Shown piece by piece: positions 24,747 to 25,187 of a DNA stretch of 25,187 nt. The position numbers and the translations under genes were made by a program. Position 1 is the stretch's first letter, and each line of letters begins with the position of its first letter. The stretch comes from DATFMH01 sp035267045 (lineage in GTDB: Bacteria; Bacteroidota; Rhodothermia; Balneolales; DATFMH01). The notes under the pieces are model-generated. The model had not been told where the DNA came from and ran no database searches. It saw only the letters and a list, made by a program, of their open reading frames with translations. Location of the stretch: the NCBI GenBank assembly GCA_035267045.1, contig DATFMH010000156.1, positions 1 through 25,187 of the forward strand. Direction: 5' to 3'.

Positions 24747-25187
24747 TTTAAACCTTATTTTTGCATGTTAAATAGATTTTTGTGTCAAAACAATCCTTAT
24801 TTAAAAGTTTATCTCTTTTATTTGAGGTTATACCAGATAACTTTATGACTTATGTTACTTACAATATTTTATTCATTGATTCAATTTTTAAGAATATTTT
24901 TTAAATGGCTTCTCGAATATCTATATCCTTTCCAATTTTTAATTACTAATTAGTCAACATATGATCATTTTCAATAAAATCACTAAAACCATTCCTTTTT
25001 TATTATCAATATTATGATCTGAACTATTGAAAAGTTCATACTAATTAATTAATCACCTCCAACTATCTTCCAACCATTCACATATCAGGCAGTTCATTTT
25101 CAAACAGCATCAGGTTCCTTTCCCTGGACTTCTTAAAATCATTGGTACTACCCCTTATCCGGATAAGGGATAAAAATCCTCCTGGAT
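24747..25187. other. Gene-free right end of the window
   Basis: These 441 AT-rich bp upstream of the sulfatase show no open frame of note and none of the recurring word repeats. The sulfatase promoter should lie at the left end, but no box is convincing. Near the right edge is the perfect 18-bp palindrome CCCTTATCCGGATAAGGG (25152-25169). Confidence 0.5.
25152..25169. repeat. Perfect 18-bp palindrome
   Basis: CCCTTATCC is followed directly by its complement GGATAAGGG. With no spacer it is more like a protein-binding site than a terminator, though ATAAAAATCC follows. What lies to the right is outside the window. Confidence 0.6.

Overview
The window looks like chromosomal DNA of a free-living Gram-negative bacterium of the Bacteroidota/Rhodothermota/Balneolota group. 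The reasons are a moderate GC content, almost no Shine-Dalgarno sequences in front of genes, a TolC outer-membrane channel, a roughly 940-residue CarB without its C-terminal allosteric domain, and a CXPSR sulfatase. Assignment below this level is not possible from the sequence alone. No tRNA, rRNA, CRISPR array, transposase or phage gene was seen.

Layout. (1) Positions 1-4745, minus strand: a tight haem operon hemH-hemA-hemC-hemD-hemE, with gaps of 4 bp or overlaps; hemE runs off the left edge. It covers the committed steps from glutamyl-tRNA and from porphobilinogen to uroporphyrinogen and coproporphyrinogen, plus the final iron insertion. hemB and hemL are not here. (2) 4945-7058, minus: an OmpR-type response regulator and a HAMP sensor kinase sharing a 4-bp overlap. 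(3) 7553-8350, plus: a short-chain dehydrogenase. (4) 9068-9985, minus: a solitary DUF58 protein. (5) 10379-16645, minus: a five-gene tripartite efflux operon, tetR - membrane fusion protein - two tandem DHA2/EmrB-like transporters - tolC, with a clear TetR-type palindrome in front of tetR. (6) 17084-22704, plus: an arginine dihydrolase/amidinotransferase-fold enzyme, a small zinc-ribbon (CPXCG) protein, then carA-carB. (7) 23145-24746, minus: a secreted sulfatase.

The gaps between transcription units are not plain spacers. They hold degenerate short-word repeats (for example GTTATTGAG/TTATTAAGTG words), REP-like hairpins whose three-base loop is TCT or its complement AGA, and stretches of CACAGATCTACGCAG-like words. 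The same word families recur in several gaps but not inside operons.

The most interesting region is the 346-bp leader before carA. It has a perfect AAGGAGG (rare in this group), a 46-codon upstream ORF whose stop lies one base before the carA start, a hairpin that could hide the AAGGAGG, and a strong intrinsic terminator inside the upstream ORF. CarB lacks the allosteric domain through which UMP and ornithine act in E. coli. An inferred but testable picture is that carAB here is controlled at the RNA level rather than allosterically, close to an enzyme that may release ammonia from arginine.
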